The notes: generated by a model not told the origin, from the letters alone. Counted from the first letter of the stretch, positions 44,959 through 53,013 are shown. The stretch: DNA of 64,000 nucleotides from JAMXLO01 sp963726125 (GCA_963726125.1 CAVSBG010000013.1:1-64000); one strand, 5' to 3'. Translations and numbers: made by a program.

Positions 44959-46287
44959 ATGACATCCCGCGTCCTGCATCGCGCCGGTGGCGCACCCCCT
45001 CTCGCCATCGGCGGCGAGGGGATCTACCTGCATCTGGCCGATGGCACGCGCATCATCGATGGATCGGGCGGCGCCGCTGTTGCGTGCCTGGGCCACGGCA
45101 ACCGCCGCATCGCCGAGGCCATCGGCCGCCAGGCAGCCACCATGGCCTACGCCCACACCGGCACGTTCAGCAGCCAGCCTGCCGAGGACCTCGCGCACAT
45201 TGTGCTGGACGGCGAACCCGGCGGTCTGACGCACGCGTATTTCTGCTCCTCCGGCTCGGAAGGCACCGAGGCTGCATTGAAGCTTGCCCGTCAGTACTTC
45301 GTCGAGATCGGTCAGCCCCAGCGCATCCATTTCATCGCGCGACGGCAGAGCTATCACGGCAACACGCTTGGCGCGCTCGGCGCGGGCGGCAACATGATGC
45401 GGCGCGCGTTGTACGAGCCGATCCTGGCGCCGGCGTTCAGCCTGGTGTCGCCGTGTTTCGCATATCGTTTTAAGCGCAACGATCAGACCGACCAGCAATA
45501 TGTCGATCATCTGGCCGACGAACTCGAGGCGGAGTTCCAGATGCTCGGCACCGAATCAGTGATCGCCTTCATCGCCGAACCTGTTGTGGGCGCCACCACC
45601 GGCTGCGTCGCCGCACTGCCCGGCTACTTCAAGCGCGTGCGGGAGATCTGCGACCGCCACGGCGCGCTGCTCATCCTCGATGAGGTGATGTGCGGCATGG
45701 GTCGCACAGGAACGATGCATGCCTGGGAGCAGGAAGGCATCACGCCGGATCTGCAAGTGGTGGCGAAGGGGCTCGGCGGCGGCTACCAGCCGATCGGCGG
45801 CGTGCTGATCAACGGCAGGATCGTCGATGCGCTGAACGCCGGTTCCGGCGGCTTCATGCACGGCCACACCTACCAGGCGCATCCCGTCGCCTGCGCCGCG
45901 GCCTTGGAAGTCCAGCGCATCATTCGCGACGACAATCTGCTGGACAACGTCCGCGCCATGGGCGGGCGACTGGAGACCGCGCTGATCGAGCGGTTCGGCA
46001 ACCACCACAACGTCGGCGACGTGCGTGGCCGCGGGCTGTTCTGGGCGCTGGAGTTCGTTGCGGATCGTGCAACGAAGCAGGTGTTCGATCCGAAGCTGAA
46101 GATCAACGAACGCGTCAAGCGGGAGGCATTGGCGCGCGGTCTGGCGATCTATCCGATGGGCGGCACGATCGACGGCGCGCAGGGTGACCACGTCATCGTG
46201 GCGCCGCCCTACATCGCCACTGCGTCGGATATCGACATGATCGTCGATCGCCTTGGCGCGGCAGTGGATGCCGCGTTGGCGGGCTGA
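44959..46287 (+). CDS. Class III PLP-dependent aminotransferase
   Basis: 442 residues from ATG 44959; GTG 44914 and ATG 44920 are in-frame alternatives. The start is placed so that SRVLHRAGGAPPLAIGGEG lies at the N-terminus, as in relatives. DGSGGAAVACLGHGNRRIAE, YFCSSGSEGTEAALKLARQY and SYHGNTLGALGAGGN bind the PLP phosphate. LLILDEVMCGMGRTGTMHAW carries the cofactor Asp, and LQVVAKGLGGGYQPIGGVLI the Schiff-base Lys. TGTMHAWEQEGITPDL is typical of the omega-amino-acid/aspartate aminotransferase subgroup. It likely moves amino groups between an amine or amino acid and pyruvate or 2-oxoglutarate. The substrate is not identifiable. Confidence 0.93.
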   Translation: MTSRVLHRAGGAPPLAIGGEGIYLHLADGTRIIDGSGGAAVACLGHGNRRIAEAIGRQAATMAYAHTGTFSSQPAEDLAHIVLDGEPGGLTHAYFCSSGSEGTEAALKLARQYFVEIGQPQRIHFIARRQSYHGNTLGALGAGGNMMRRALYEPILAPAFSLVSPCFAYRFKRNDQTDQQYVDHLADELEAEFQMLGTESVIAFIAEPVVGATTGCVAALPGYFKRVREICDRHGALLILDEVMCGMGRTGTMHAWEQEGITPDLQVVAKGLGGGYQPIGGVLINGRIVDALNAGSGGFMHGHTYQAHPVACAAALEVQRIIRDDNLLDNVRAMGGRLETALIERFGNHHNVGDVRGRGLFWALEFVADRATKQVFDPKLKINERVKREALARGLAIYPMGGTIDGAQGDHVIVAPPYIATASDIDMIVDRLGAAVDAALAG

Positions 46288-46333
46288 ACGTTGCCATCAT
46301 CAGCCGGACCTCGCGGGGTGGTCGCAGGGCAAG

Positions 46334-46516
46334 CGGGTGAACAGGCAGCAAAGCAAGGAAGGGTCCGCACGGAGGTCACCGAGACGGCAAAGCCATCGAG
46401 GGCCACCGGAAAGGTTCATAGCGCTGCGCGCGAAGCGCTACATTTTTCTCAGTGCCATTGGTGGCTTGAAGCTCCGAGGCGTCCGTGCGGAACCTTGCTT
46501 CCTGCCTGTTCACCCG
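46334..46516. repeat. MITE-like element with long imperfect inverted arms
   Basis: The left arm 46334-46384 (CGGGTGAACAGGCAGCAAAG...) and the right arm 46473-46516 are inverted relative to each other. CGGGTGAACAGGCAG, AGCAAGG, TCCGCACGGA and CGAG/GGAG recur in the same order when one arm is reverse-complemented, with a short gap and a few mismatches. The 88-base centre has its own small palindrome around GCGCTGCGCGCGAAGCGC. The whole fills the gap between the aminotransferase and mbfA. It carries no gene. Confidence 0.7.
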
Positions 46517-46549
46517 ATTGCCCTGGACCATGGTGGTATTAATGTGCCA

Positions 46550-46566
46550 TTGAGAAGCATTCGCAT
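46550..46566 (+). promoter_or_regulatory. Possible iron-responsive (Irr/ICE-like) site before mbfA
   Basis: TTGAGAAGCATTCGCAT is a partial dyad (5 of 7 positions pair) of the kind AGAA-N-TTC. Irr proteins bind iron-control elements in other alphaproteobacterial mbfA promoters. The match is weak and positional only. Confidence 0.3.
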
Positions 46567-46616
46567 AATATCGACGATTACTTGACGCGGCCGGGCCGTC
46601 CGACAATGTTCGCGCC

Positions 46617-47573
46617 ATGCGTGACTTCTCCGATCTCACCGAGCGCGAGGTCCTCGCGTTGGCCATCGCCAACGAGGAAGAGGACGGCCGTATCTACGCC
46701 GACATCGCCGAGGGTCTGCGCGAGGACTACCCTGCCTCGGCCAACATATTTACCGAAATGGCTGGCGAGGAGGGCGATCATCGCCGCCGTCTTATCGAGC
46801 TCTATCAGCAGAAGTTCGGCGAGCACATCCCACTGATCCGGCGCCACGACATTCGTGGCTTCATCCAGCATCCGCCGGTCTGGCAGATACGTCCGCTCGG
46901 GCTCGACAAGGTGCGCGACCTGGCCGAGAGCATGGAACTTGAGACGCTGCGTTTCTACCGCCGAGCGGCGGCGCGGAGTGAGGATGCGTCGGTCCGCAAG
47001 CTGCTCGGCGATCTTGCCGAGGCCGAGGTGGCGCACGAGCACATAGCCGGCCAGTTGGTCGAGGAGCACCTGCCCGCCAACGTGCGCGCCGAAGAGGACA
47101 AGGTGCAGCGCCGCATGTTCGTGCTGCGGGTGATCCAGCCGGGACTGGCGGGACTGATGGACGGCTCGGTGTCGACGCTGGCGCCGGTGTTCGCCGCGGC
47201 CTTTGCCACCGGCCAGTCGTGGAATGCATTCCTGGTTGGAATGGCTGCGTCACTCGGTGCCGGCATCTCGATGGCGTTTGCCGAGGCACTGTCCGACAAC
47301 GGCAGTCTGACCGGTCGCGGTGCGCCGATCGTGCGCGGCGCGATCACTGGGCTGATGACCACGCTCGGCGGCATTGGTCACACGTTGCCCTACCTTATTC
47401 CCAACTTCTGGACCGCGACGACGGTGGCGATCTGCGTGGTCGTCGTTGAATTGGCTGCGATCAGTTGGATCCGTTGGAAGTATATGGATACGCCACCAAT
47501 TTCCGCCGCATTTCAGGTGGCATTCGGCGGCGCGTTGGTATTCGCAACCGGCATTCTTATCGGCAGCAGCTAG
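46617..47573 (+). CDS. mbfA: Membrane-bound ferritin-VIT1 fusion iron exporter MbfA
   Basis: 318 residues. Residues 1-145 form a ferritin-like (erythrin/rubrerythrin) domain with metal-ligand patterns: NEEEDGRIYADIAEG, MAGEEGDHRRRLIE, AESMELETLRFYRRAA and AEAEVAHEHIAGQLVEEHLP. Residues 160-318 are a VIT1-like transporter: PGLAGLMDGSVSTLAPVFAA, WNAFLVGMAASLGAGISMAF and three later hydrophobic segments. This exact fusion is MbfA, which exports Fe(II) and protects against iron and peroxide stress in Agrobacterium and Bradyrhizobium. The upstream gap has an Irr-like dyad. Cytochrome b561 follows 9 bases downstream and is probably co-transcribed. Confidence 0.93.
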   Translation: MRDFSDLTEREVLALAIANEEEDGRIYADIAEGLREDYPASANIFTEMAGEEGDHRRRLIELYQQKFGEHIPLIRRHDIRGFIQHPPVWQIRPLGLDKVRDLAESMELETLRFYRRAAARSEDASVRKLLGDLAEAEVAHEHIAGQLVEEHLPANVRAEEDKVQRRMFVLRVIQPGLAGLMDGSVSTLAPVFAAAFATGQSWNAFLVGMAASLGAGISMAFAEALSDNGSLTGRGAPIVRGAITGLMTTLGGIGHTLPYLIPNFWTATTVAICVVVVELAAISWIRWKYMDTPPISAAFQVAFGGALVFATGILIGSS

Positions 47574-47582
47574 AGGTTTTTC

Positions 47583-48146
47583 GTGCGACATTCGATCGTG
47601 AGTGAACCTGCCGAGGCGCAGGGCTTGCGGCATGACCCCACCACGATCGCGTTGCATTGGGGTACCGCGATTTTGGTGCTCGTACTCTGGGTGATTGGCC
47701 AGACAATCGATTTCCCGCCGAACGGTCCGCTGAGGGTCGATTACCGTTCGCTCCACATTATGCTCGGTGTCGTGTTGGGGATCGTTCTGCTGCTGCGCCT
47801 GGCGTGGCGACTGACCAGACGCGAAACATTGCCGCCGATCGACGACGGGTTGCTGCACGTCATTGCACGCGTGACGCATTGGTTGCTCTATGTATTGCTG
47901 ATTTTGACGGTCGGTCTCGGGGTTGCGACCGAATGGACGCGAGGCGACTCGATCTTCAACCTGTTCAGCATCCCTGCCTACGATCCAGGGAACCGATCGC
48001 TGACACGTCTGGTCCACGGGTGGCATGCACTCGCGGCCAACGCGATCCTCATCGTTGCCGGTCTGCACGCGGCCGCCGCGCTGTTCCACCACTTCATACT
48101 ACGCGATGCGACATTGCGCCGAATGTTGCCCTGGGGAACCCGCTGA
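47583..48146 (+). CDS. Cytochrome b561-type di-heme membrane protein
   Basis: 187 residues from GTG 47583. Four hydrophobic helices are visible, with heme-ligand His residues in TTIALHWGTAILVLVLWVIG, DYRSLHIMLGVVLGIVLLLR, ARVTHWLLYVLLILTVGLGV and NAILIVAGLHAAAALFHHFI. RLVHGWHALA adds a further His. This is the CybB/YodB-type b561 family, which moves electrons between quinols and periplasmic or superoxide acceptors. Placed 9 bases after mbfA, it may share a promoter; a link to iron redox is plausible but inferred. The ribosome site AGAGG is close to the start. Confidence 0.9.
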   Translation: MRHSIVSEPAEAQGLRHDPTTIALHWGTAILVLVLWVIGQTIDFPPNGPLRVDYRSLHIMLGVVLGIVLLLRLAWRLTRRETLPPIDDGLLHVIARVTHWLLYVLLILTVGLGVATEWTRGDSIFNLFSIPAYDPGNRSLTRLVHGWHALAANAILIVAGLHAAAALFHHFILRDATLRRMLPWGTR

Positions 48147-48212
48147 CCGACAGCCCTTCGATGGCGCCGTCGTGGTCCCAGCGCGCAAGTCCTATCGGGG
48201 GGTCGCTGAGCG

Positions 48213-48290
48213 TCCTAATGGTCAAGACCTGACGGAAGAGTCCGTTGCCGCCAAGGCAAGGAAGCAAGTGATCTTAACCGCAAATCACGC
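48213..48290 (+). repeat. Dispersed intergenic repeat, copy 2
   Basis: This matches 15168-15243 in order and orientation: CTAATGGTCAAGACCTGACG, GGAAGAGTCCGTTGCCGCC, AAGGCAAGGAAGCAAGTGAT and AACCGCAAATCACGC. Here AAATCACGC is repeated once more at the end. It lies downstream of cytochrome b561. Confidence 0.8.
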
Positions 48291-48440
48291 AAATCACGCA
48301 AATCTTCCGCCTCCATCGATGTCGCTGGGTGCCATCCGCGTGATTACGTGATTCGCAGTTGAAAATGCTTGCCTTGGGATAGGCCTTTCAAGCCCTCGCT
48401 CGGGGAGCGTATCCGGGTGCCAAGCGTTAGATTCTATCCA

Positions 48441-48818
48441 CTAGCGCGGGTCTACCAGATGGTGCAACGCCGACATCAAGGCGTTGGTGCGGAATGGCTT
48501 CAGCAGGAATTCCTCGCGCTCGGGCGGGCGCTGCATGCCGCTCACGAACAATACCTTCAGCTCGGGATGGCGTCGTCGCGCCTGGCAGGCAAACGCAATC
48601 CCGTCCAGTCGCGGCATTGCGATGTCGGTGACAACCACGGAAATGTCCGGGTGCTGCTCCAGCACATCCAGCCCCTCCACTCCGTCAGCCGCCTGGTAGA
48701 CCTGATCGCAGATATCCTCCATCACGGCCGCGACGGATTCACGGATAAGTGCGTCGTCATCCACGACCAATCCTATGCGGTCGGTAGCTTCATTCTCTGA
48801 CATGTTGCTCGCAGCCAT
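48441..48818 (-). CDS. Single-domain response regulator (CheY-like)
   Basis: 125 residues from the ATG at 48816-48818, which has GGAG 10 bases upstream. RIGLVVDDDALIRESVAAVM has the acidic pair (D20, D21), VVVTDIAMPRLDG the phospho-acceptor D65, LFVSG the switch Ser and EEFLLKPF the conserved Lys107. There is no output domain. Such receivers are usually part of phosphorelays or motility control; no histidine kinase is near. It stands alone between the repeat at 48213 and the Nlp gene, so the partner is elsewhere. The related MSEN start further in is also possible. Confidence 0.9.
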   Translation of the reverse strand: MAASNMSENEATDRIGLVVDDDALIRESVAAVMEDICDQVYQAADGVEGLDVLEQHPDISVVVTDIAMPRLDGIAFACQARRRHPELKVLFVSGMQRPPEREEFLLKPFRTNALMSALHHLVDPR

Positions 48819-49099
48819 CTGAATTACTCCAGTCGTCGCTGCCACGCCTCATCGAACCGATCATGCCGTATCAACGTTTCAGCACGATGGACTGAGGCCA
48901 ACCAAATTGTTCGCGATGACGGAGGCGAGTGTGCTGCACCAAAGTGACCGAACAATGTCTGTACTCGGACTGTTGCGCTGCCCGGAACGTTACCTGCGGT
49001 GCCGTCGGCGGCTGGACAACTGCCACCGAAGGCTTACTCGCGCGTCAGAACCGGCGCGTCCGGCACAATGCCGTTCGCAGAAAGGCATAATTCGCGCCA

Positions 49100-49369
49100 T
49101 CACGTCCTCGCGCGCGGCATCGGGTTACCGTTCTCATCATAGCGGCTCGGCCAGATCACCTGTGGCGTCAAGCCGATCGCCTGTGCCACCAGGAGTTCCA
49201 ACGCGGGCCATGACTGCTTCAGTGCTTTTCCGGCCGCGGTCGGGTGGTACCCGTTCGCCACTGAAAGTCCAGCCAGACTCTGGCCGCGCTTCTTCAGAGC
49301 CGCCAGCACATCGGCCGGATGCCAATCCGTCTGAGTGGGGTTGCCCTCGGTATCGTTCCTTGCATTCAT
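49100..49369 (-). CDS. Nlp/Ner-family DNA-binding protein
   Basis: 89 residues from the ATG at 49367-49369, preceded by CTGGAGAG. QTDWHPADVLAALKKRGQSL and AGLSVANGYHPTAAGKALKQ, then SWPALELLVAQAIGLTPQVI with WPSRY, is the classic Ner/Nlp fold (phage Mu Ner and bacterial SfsB). Ner-type proteins are negative regulators that turn off early phage promoters. It is divergent to an S24-peptidase repressor gene at 49484, with a short intergenic region full of inverted repeats between them. That gene pair mimics the immunity switch of Mu-like phages, although no phage structural genes are seen. Confidence 0.88.
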   Translation of the reverse strand: MNARNDTEGNPTQTDWHPADVLAALKKRGQSLAGLSVANGYHPTAAGKALKQSWPALELLVAQAIGLTPQVIWPSRYDENGNPMPRART

Positions 49370-49370
49370 G

Positions 49371-49483
49371 CATTCTCTCCAGAGAATTGTCTTATCGGAA
49401 AGTTTCGGTTCTCTCTCCCGAACATACCGAAATGGACAAGACCCTGGCTGGAAAGTGTCGAAACTTTGGTTGGTGAGCGACGA
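49371..49483. promoter_or_regulatory. Divergent operator-like region between Nlp and the S24 repressor
   Basis: TTCTCTCCAGAGAA at 49373-49386 is a perfect inverted repeat that also covers the Nlp ribosome site. Further on, TTCGG...CCGAA arms (near 49405-49423), a second CCGAA at about 49427-49432 and TCGAAACTTTGG follow. The repeated short palindromes fit binding sites of one or both regulators. Confidence 0.5.
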
Positions 49484-50251
49484 ATGTCACGTAGCAGAGA
49501 GTCGGCCAGTCCGGTTTCGATTGGCGAATCCGCCGGCGCCGACAAAATCGCCTTCATTGGCCGCCTGCAGACGATCCTCCGCCATTGGCCGAGTGCCGAT
49601 CGTCTTGCCCGGGCGACGGGTGTGTCGCCTTCAGCGTTCCGCAAATGGCTCCGCGGCGAAGCGGAACCGAGCCGCGAGCGGCTGGTCGCCTTAGCCCAGG
49701 CTGCCGGGGTCGCCGTCGGATGGCTGGTGAGCGGAGAGGGGCCGGAACCGCGCCTGCAGGGTGCCTCGCCGCAAGCTGGTGCCAGGGGCGACACGCCCAC
49801 GAGCGATAGCGGCCTCGACCGGCGAGATTACGTGGTGCTGCCAAAACGGCCCGAAGCCGCCGCGGCTGGACCGGAATCGCCGGTCTCGCCAGACGGCGCG
49901 GAATTCATCGCGCTCCGCCAGGACTGGGTTCGCGCCGCGCTGGGTATCGATCCGGAACGCCTGCTGGTGGAGACGGCGGTGGGCGAGTCCATGACGCCTA
50001 CCATCCAGAACGGTGACGTCCTGTTCGTTAATACCGGTGACAACCGTTTTCACAGTTTTGGTGTGTATGTGCTGGAGGTGGCGGGGGAACGGTTGGTCAA
50101 GCGGGTTCAGCCGAAGTTGGACGGAACCCTGATCCTGATCAGCGACAATCTTGCCTATGAGGCGGAGTACGTGCCCGCGGGCCAGGCGAATGACGTTCGT
50201 GCCGTCGGGCGTGTGATCTGGACCTGCGGCCCGACGCGCGGATCACGCTGA
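49484..50251 (+). CDS. XRE-type repressor with S24 (LexA/CI-like) peptidase domain
   Basis: 255 residues from ATG 49484; the frame is open further upstream but lacks homology there. The N-terminal helix-turn-helix is SADRLARATGVSPSAFRKWL plus RERLVALAQAAGVAVGWL. The C-terminal S24 peptidase has VGESMTPTIQNGDVLFVN, with the nucleophilic Ser, and GERLVKRVQ with the partner Lys. Such CI-like proteins autocleave when RecA is activated and so respond to DNA damage. Together with the divergent Nlp gene it forms a phage-like genetic switch. In isolation it may regulate a host gene. The following genes are lipoproteins on the opposite strand. Confidence 0.9.
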   Translation: MSRSRESASPVSIGESAGADKIAFIGRLQTILRHWPSADRLARATGVSPSAFRKWLRGEAEPSRERLVALAQAAGVAVGWLVSGEGPEPRLQGASPQAGARGDTPTSDSGLDRRDYVVLPKRPEAAAAGPESPVSPDGAEFIALRQDWVRAALGIDPERLLVETAVGESMTPTIQNGDVLFVNTGDNRFHSFGVYVLEVAGERLVKRVQPKLDGTLILISDNLAYEAEYVPAGQANDVRAVGRVIWTCGPTRGSR

Positions 50252-50279
50252 TCCGGCGCCGGGCCACCGCCGATACGGA

Positions 50280-50528
50280 TCAGCGCCAGATTGGACGGCC
50301 GAGGTTGATGTCGTTGCCGCTGGTCAATGCGCCGCCAAGCGCGCCGGCGCCGCCGCCGATGGCGGCACCGACGAGCGGATTGCCGCCGGTGACCGCGGCG
50401 ATCGCCGCACCGCCGCCGGCGCCGATCAGGCCGCCGGACACGGCGCGGTCGCCACGGTTGTAGCCGCATCCGGCGAGGCTGAGCGCCAGGGGAACCAGAA
50501 CCAGGGCCATCACAATACCGCGCCGCAT
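50280..50528 (-). CDS. Glycine-zipper lipoprotein 1
   Basis: 82 residues from the ATG at 50526-50528, with GGAGCGAC upstream. A signal peptide (IVMALVLVPLALSLAGC) ends in the lipobox LAGC. The mature part is a glycine zipper with GGLIGAGGGAAIAAVTGGNP followed by LVGAAIGGGAGALGGALTSG, as in YMGG-type and OsmB/SlyB-related outer-membrane lipoproteins. It lies 33 bases after the stop of a close paralog on the same strand. The two probably arose by tandem duplication and form an operon. The function is unknown; membrane-integrity roles are suggested for relatives. Confidence 0.85.
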   Translation of the reverse strand: MRRGIVMALVLVPLALSLAGCGYNRGDRAVSGGLIGAGGGAAIAAVTGGNPLVGAAIGGGAGALGGALTSGNDINLGRPIWR

Positions 50529-50561
50529 CGAAGTCGCTCCTTCTACCGTTGATGATACTGA

Positions 50562-50777
50562 TTACGGGGTGGTCACCGCGCCGCCGACGGCGCCGACACC
50601 GCCACCGATGAGCGCGCCAGTCGCCGGTTTGCCGCCGGTCACGGCCGCGACGCCGGCACCCGCGCCAGCGCCCAGCAAACCGCCCGTAACCGCGCGCGTG
50701 CCGGGATCAGAGCCGCAGGCGGAGAGCAGCGTCAGCAGGCTGCCGAGGGCCATTCCAAACGCGATCTTGCGTGTCAT
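50562..50777 (-). CDS. Glycine-zipper lipoprotein 2
   Basis: 71 residues from the ATG at 50775-50777, preceded by GGAGG. The signal KIAFGMALGSLLTLLSAC ends in the lipobox LSAC. The mature part GTRAVTGGLLGAGAGAGVAA and VTGGKPATGALIGGGVGAVG is the same glycine-zipper unit as the neighbouring gene, with the shared GDRAV/GTRAV entry and VTGGxP centre. It is shorter at the C-terminus. Both genes read away from mreB. The role is unknown. Confidence 0.85.
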   Translation of the reverse strand: MTRKIAFGMALGSLLTLLSACGSDPGTRAVTGGLLGAGAGAGVAAVTGGKPATGALIGGGVGAVGGAVTTP

Positions 50778-50948
50778 GATGGTTAATTCCTCCGGTGAAT
50801 TGGAAGCGAACGACGAATTCGGCGCTGGGGGAGGAATTCCGGTGGCCTCAATGCGGCGATCCCGGGGCAGTCCTTCAACCTCTTGTTATCAGCATGCAGC
50901 AAGGCTAAGCCCAGCGCCTTCCACGCATTTCCTGAGAGGCGGCTTTTG

Positions 50949-51992
50949 ATGTTCTCCAGCCTATTTGGCTTCATGTCTGCCGACATGGCGATCGATCTCG
51001 GCACGGCAAACACGCTGGTCTACGTCAAGGGTCGTGGGATCGTGCTCGCTGAACCATCGGTCGTCGCCATCGCCGATGTTCGCGGCAAGAAACAGGTGGT
51101 TGCGGTGGGTGAGGAGGCCAAGCTGATGCTCGGCCGCACGCCCGGTTACATCACCGCGAGCCGGCCGCTGCGGGACGGGGTGATCGCCGACTTCGAGGTC
51201 GCCGAGGAAATGATCAAGCACTTCATTCGCAAAGTGCATAACCGCCGTGGGTTTGCCTCGCCGCTGATCATTGTATGCGTGCCGTCCGGATCGACCGCCG
51301 TTGAGCGCCGTGCGATCCAGGAGAGCGCGGAAAGTGCCGGCGCCCGCAAGGTTGCGCTGATCGAGGAGCCGATGGCCGCGGCGATCGGTGCCGGTCTGCC
51401 GGTGACCGAGCCATCCGGCTCGATGGTGGTGGATATCGGCGGCGGCACCACGGAAGTGGCGGTGATCTCGCTTGGGGGCATCGTTTATTCGCGCAGCGTG
51501 CGCGTCGGCGGCGACAAGATGGACGAGGCGATCATCAGCTACATCCGGCGCAATTATAACCTGCTGATTGGTGAGTCGTCGGCCGAGCGCATCAAGATGG
51601 ATATCGGCGCAGCCAGCCTGTCCGATAATGGCGACCAGGGCCCGCTGCGCGAGGTGCGCGGACGCGACCTGATGAACGGCGTGCCGCGTGAGGTCCTGGT
51701 CAGCCAGAACCAGATCGCCGAAAGCCTGACCGAACCGGTCAGCGCCATCGTGGAGGCAGTGAAGGTCGCACTGGAGAACACGCCGCCGGAGCTTGCCGCG
51801 GATATCGTGGACAAGGGGATCGTGCTGACCGGCGGCGGCGCGCTGCTGTATCGGCTGGATCAGGTGCTGCGCGATGCGACCGGGCTTGCGGTGGGGGTGG
51901 CGGAGAACCCGCTGCAATGCGTGGCGCTGGGCACCGGGCGGGCGCTGGAGGAACGCAAGCGGCTGTCGAACGTGCTGACGTCTATGTACTGA
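50949..51992 (+). CDS. mreB: Rod-shape-determining protein MreB
   Basis: 347 residues from ATG 50949; GAGAGG lies about 10 bases upstream. MFSSLFGFMSADMAIDLGTA is the typical start, with the membrane-binding N-terminus and the first phosphate loop. The TLVYVKGRGIVLAEPSVVAI, VVDIGGGTTEVAVISLGGIV and IVLTGGGALLYRLDQVLR blocks are the actin-like ATP site. The filament-forming protein directs lateral wall synthesis in rod cells. mreC/mreD normally follow but are not here; instead the lipB gene converges with an 11-base overlap. It may therefore be a separated mreB or a second paralog. Confidence 0.95.
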   Translation: MFSSLFGFMSADMAIDLGTANTLVYVKGRGIVLAEPSVVAIADVRGKKQVVAVGEEAKLMLGRTPGYITASRPLRDGVIADFEVAEEMIKHFIRKVHNRRGFASPLIIVCVPSGSTAVERRAIQESAESAGARKVALIEEPMAAAIGAGLPVTEPSGSMVVDIGGGTTEVAVISLGGIVYSRSVRVGGDKMDEAIISYIRRNYNLLIGESSAERIKMDIGAASLSDNGDQGPLREVRGRDLMNGVPREVLVSQNQIAESLTEPVSAIVEAVKVALENTPPELAADIVDKGIVLTGGGALLYRLDQVLRDATGLAVGVAENPLQCVALGTGRALEERKRLSNVLTSMY

Positions 51993-52644
51993 ACACCTCG
52001 TCCCAGGCGGCGCGCAGGGCGATATCGGCGTCCGCCATGGTGGCGGTGATGCCGAGAGCGTGCAGGCTGGTGACGCCGTATTCGCTGATGCCGCACGGCA
52101 CGATGCCGGCGTAGTGATCGAGGTCCGGCGCCACGTTCAACGCGACGCCGTGCCAGCTGACCCAGCGGCTGACGCGGACGCCGATGGCGGCGATCTTGGC
52201 CTCGGTGCCTTGGCTGGCGACCCAGATGCCGATGCGGCCCGGGCGCCGCTCGCCGCGCACGTTGAAGCGGGCGAGGGCGCGGATCAGCCATTCCTCCAGC
52301 CCGTTCACGTAGCAGCGCACGTCGCGCGCCGGCACGGTGCCGTGGGGCCGCGTGAGGTCCAGCATGACGTAGGCCACGCGCTGGCCGGGGCCATGGTAGG
52401 TCCACTGGCCACCGCGGCCGGTTTCGTGCGTGGCGAAGCGGGTCGGATCGGTCAGTTGCTCTGGACGCGCCGAGGTGCCGGCGGTGTAGAGCGGCGGATG
52501 CTCCACCAGCCAGACCAGTTCGGACGCGGTGCCGGCGCGGATCGCGGCGACGCGGTCCTGCATGGAGGCGACGGCGTCGGGGTACGGGGTCAGGCGGTCG
52601 GCGATACGCCATTCGGGAGGAAGGGTCGGGGCGTTTGGGGCCAT
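51982..52644 (-). CDS. lipB: Lipoyl(octanoyl) transferase LipB
   Basis: 220 residues from the ATG at 52642-52644; the frame is open upstream to 53538 but crosses the tRNA gene and a repeat, so that part is not coding. LVWLVEHPPLYTAGTSARPE, GGQWTYHGPGQRVAYVMLDL, EAKIAAIGVRVSRWVSWHGV with the conserved Lys and AGIVPCGISEYGVTSLHALG with the thioester Cys form a complete active site. The enzyme moves octanoyl groups from ACP to lipoyl-bearing subunits of 2-oxoacid dehydrogenases. It is cytoplasmic and essential for de novo lipoate formation. It converges with mreB. Confidence 0.95.
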   Translation of the reverse strand: MAPNAPTLPPEWRIADRLTPYPDAVASMQDRVAAIRAGTASELVWLVEHPPLYTAGTSARPEQLTDPTRFATHETGRGGQWTYHGPGQRVAYVMLDLTRPHGTVPARDVRCYVNGLEEWLIRALARFNVRGERRPGRIGIWVASQGTEAKIAAIGVRVSRWVSWHGVALNVAPDLDHYAGIVPCGISEYGVTSLHALGITATMADADIALRAAWDEVFST

Positions 52645-52749
52645 TGGGGCTGGGGAGTGCTTATCACGGCGGGCGGTTGCCGGGAAACTACCGCGGAACG
52701 GCTCCACAGGGTATCGGATGAGACACGGTCGAATCCGCACTGATGCCCA

Positions 52750-52849
52750 AACTCCCTCTCCCGCGAAAGCGGGGGAGGGTCGGGGAGGGGGTGGTTCGGT
52801 TTGCCGCACCCCCTCCCTACCTCCCCCGCTTCGCGGGAGAGGAGATTTG
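52750..52849. repeat. REP-like double palindrome, copy 2
   Basis: Two palindromic units (CTCTCCCGCGAAAGCGGGGGAG and CTCCCCCGCTTCGCGGGAGAG type) face each other around a short GGTTCGGTTTGCCGCA-like centre. The same arrangement recurs at 61922-62018. It lies between lipB and the tRNA-Leu gene. Confidence 0.82.
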
Positions 52850-52930
52850 CGCAGCTGAATCCTTACCTTTGCAGCAGGAGCGGCGATTGAAGGTGCGTCA
52901 CGCATCCGGTATACCCCGCCGCCTGCCCGG

Positions 52931-53013
52931 GCGGTCGTGGCGGAATGGTAGACGCGCAAGCTTGAGGTGCTTGTGGGGGTAACCCCGTGGAAGTTCGAGT
53001 CTTCTCGACCGCA
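52931..53013 (+). tRNA. tRNA-Leu (anticodon GAG)
   Basis: An 83-base cloverleaf: acceptor GCGGTCG pairs with CGACCGC and A53013 is the discriminator. The D-arm region contains GTGGCGGAATGGTAGACGC. The anticodon stem CAAGC/GCTTG (52957-52961, 52969-52973) encloses TTGAGGT, giving anticodon GAG at 52964-52966. A long class II variable arm (GTGGGGGTAACCCCGTG) and a T-arm with GTTCGAGTC follow. CCA is not encoded. The defence-like helicase/methylase pair begins 59 bases beyond its 3' end. Confidence 0.95.

Noticed and set aside
47250..48092. 280-codon minus-strand frame
   Set aside because: It is antisense to mbfA and cytochrome b561, which are unambiguous.
48270..48300. Short tandem AAATCACGC units as a possible CRISPR
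   Set aside because: Only two to three 9-base units without spacers; part of the dispersed repeat.
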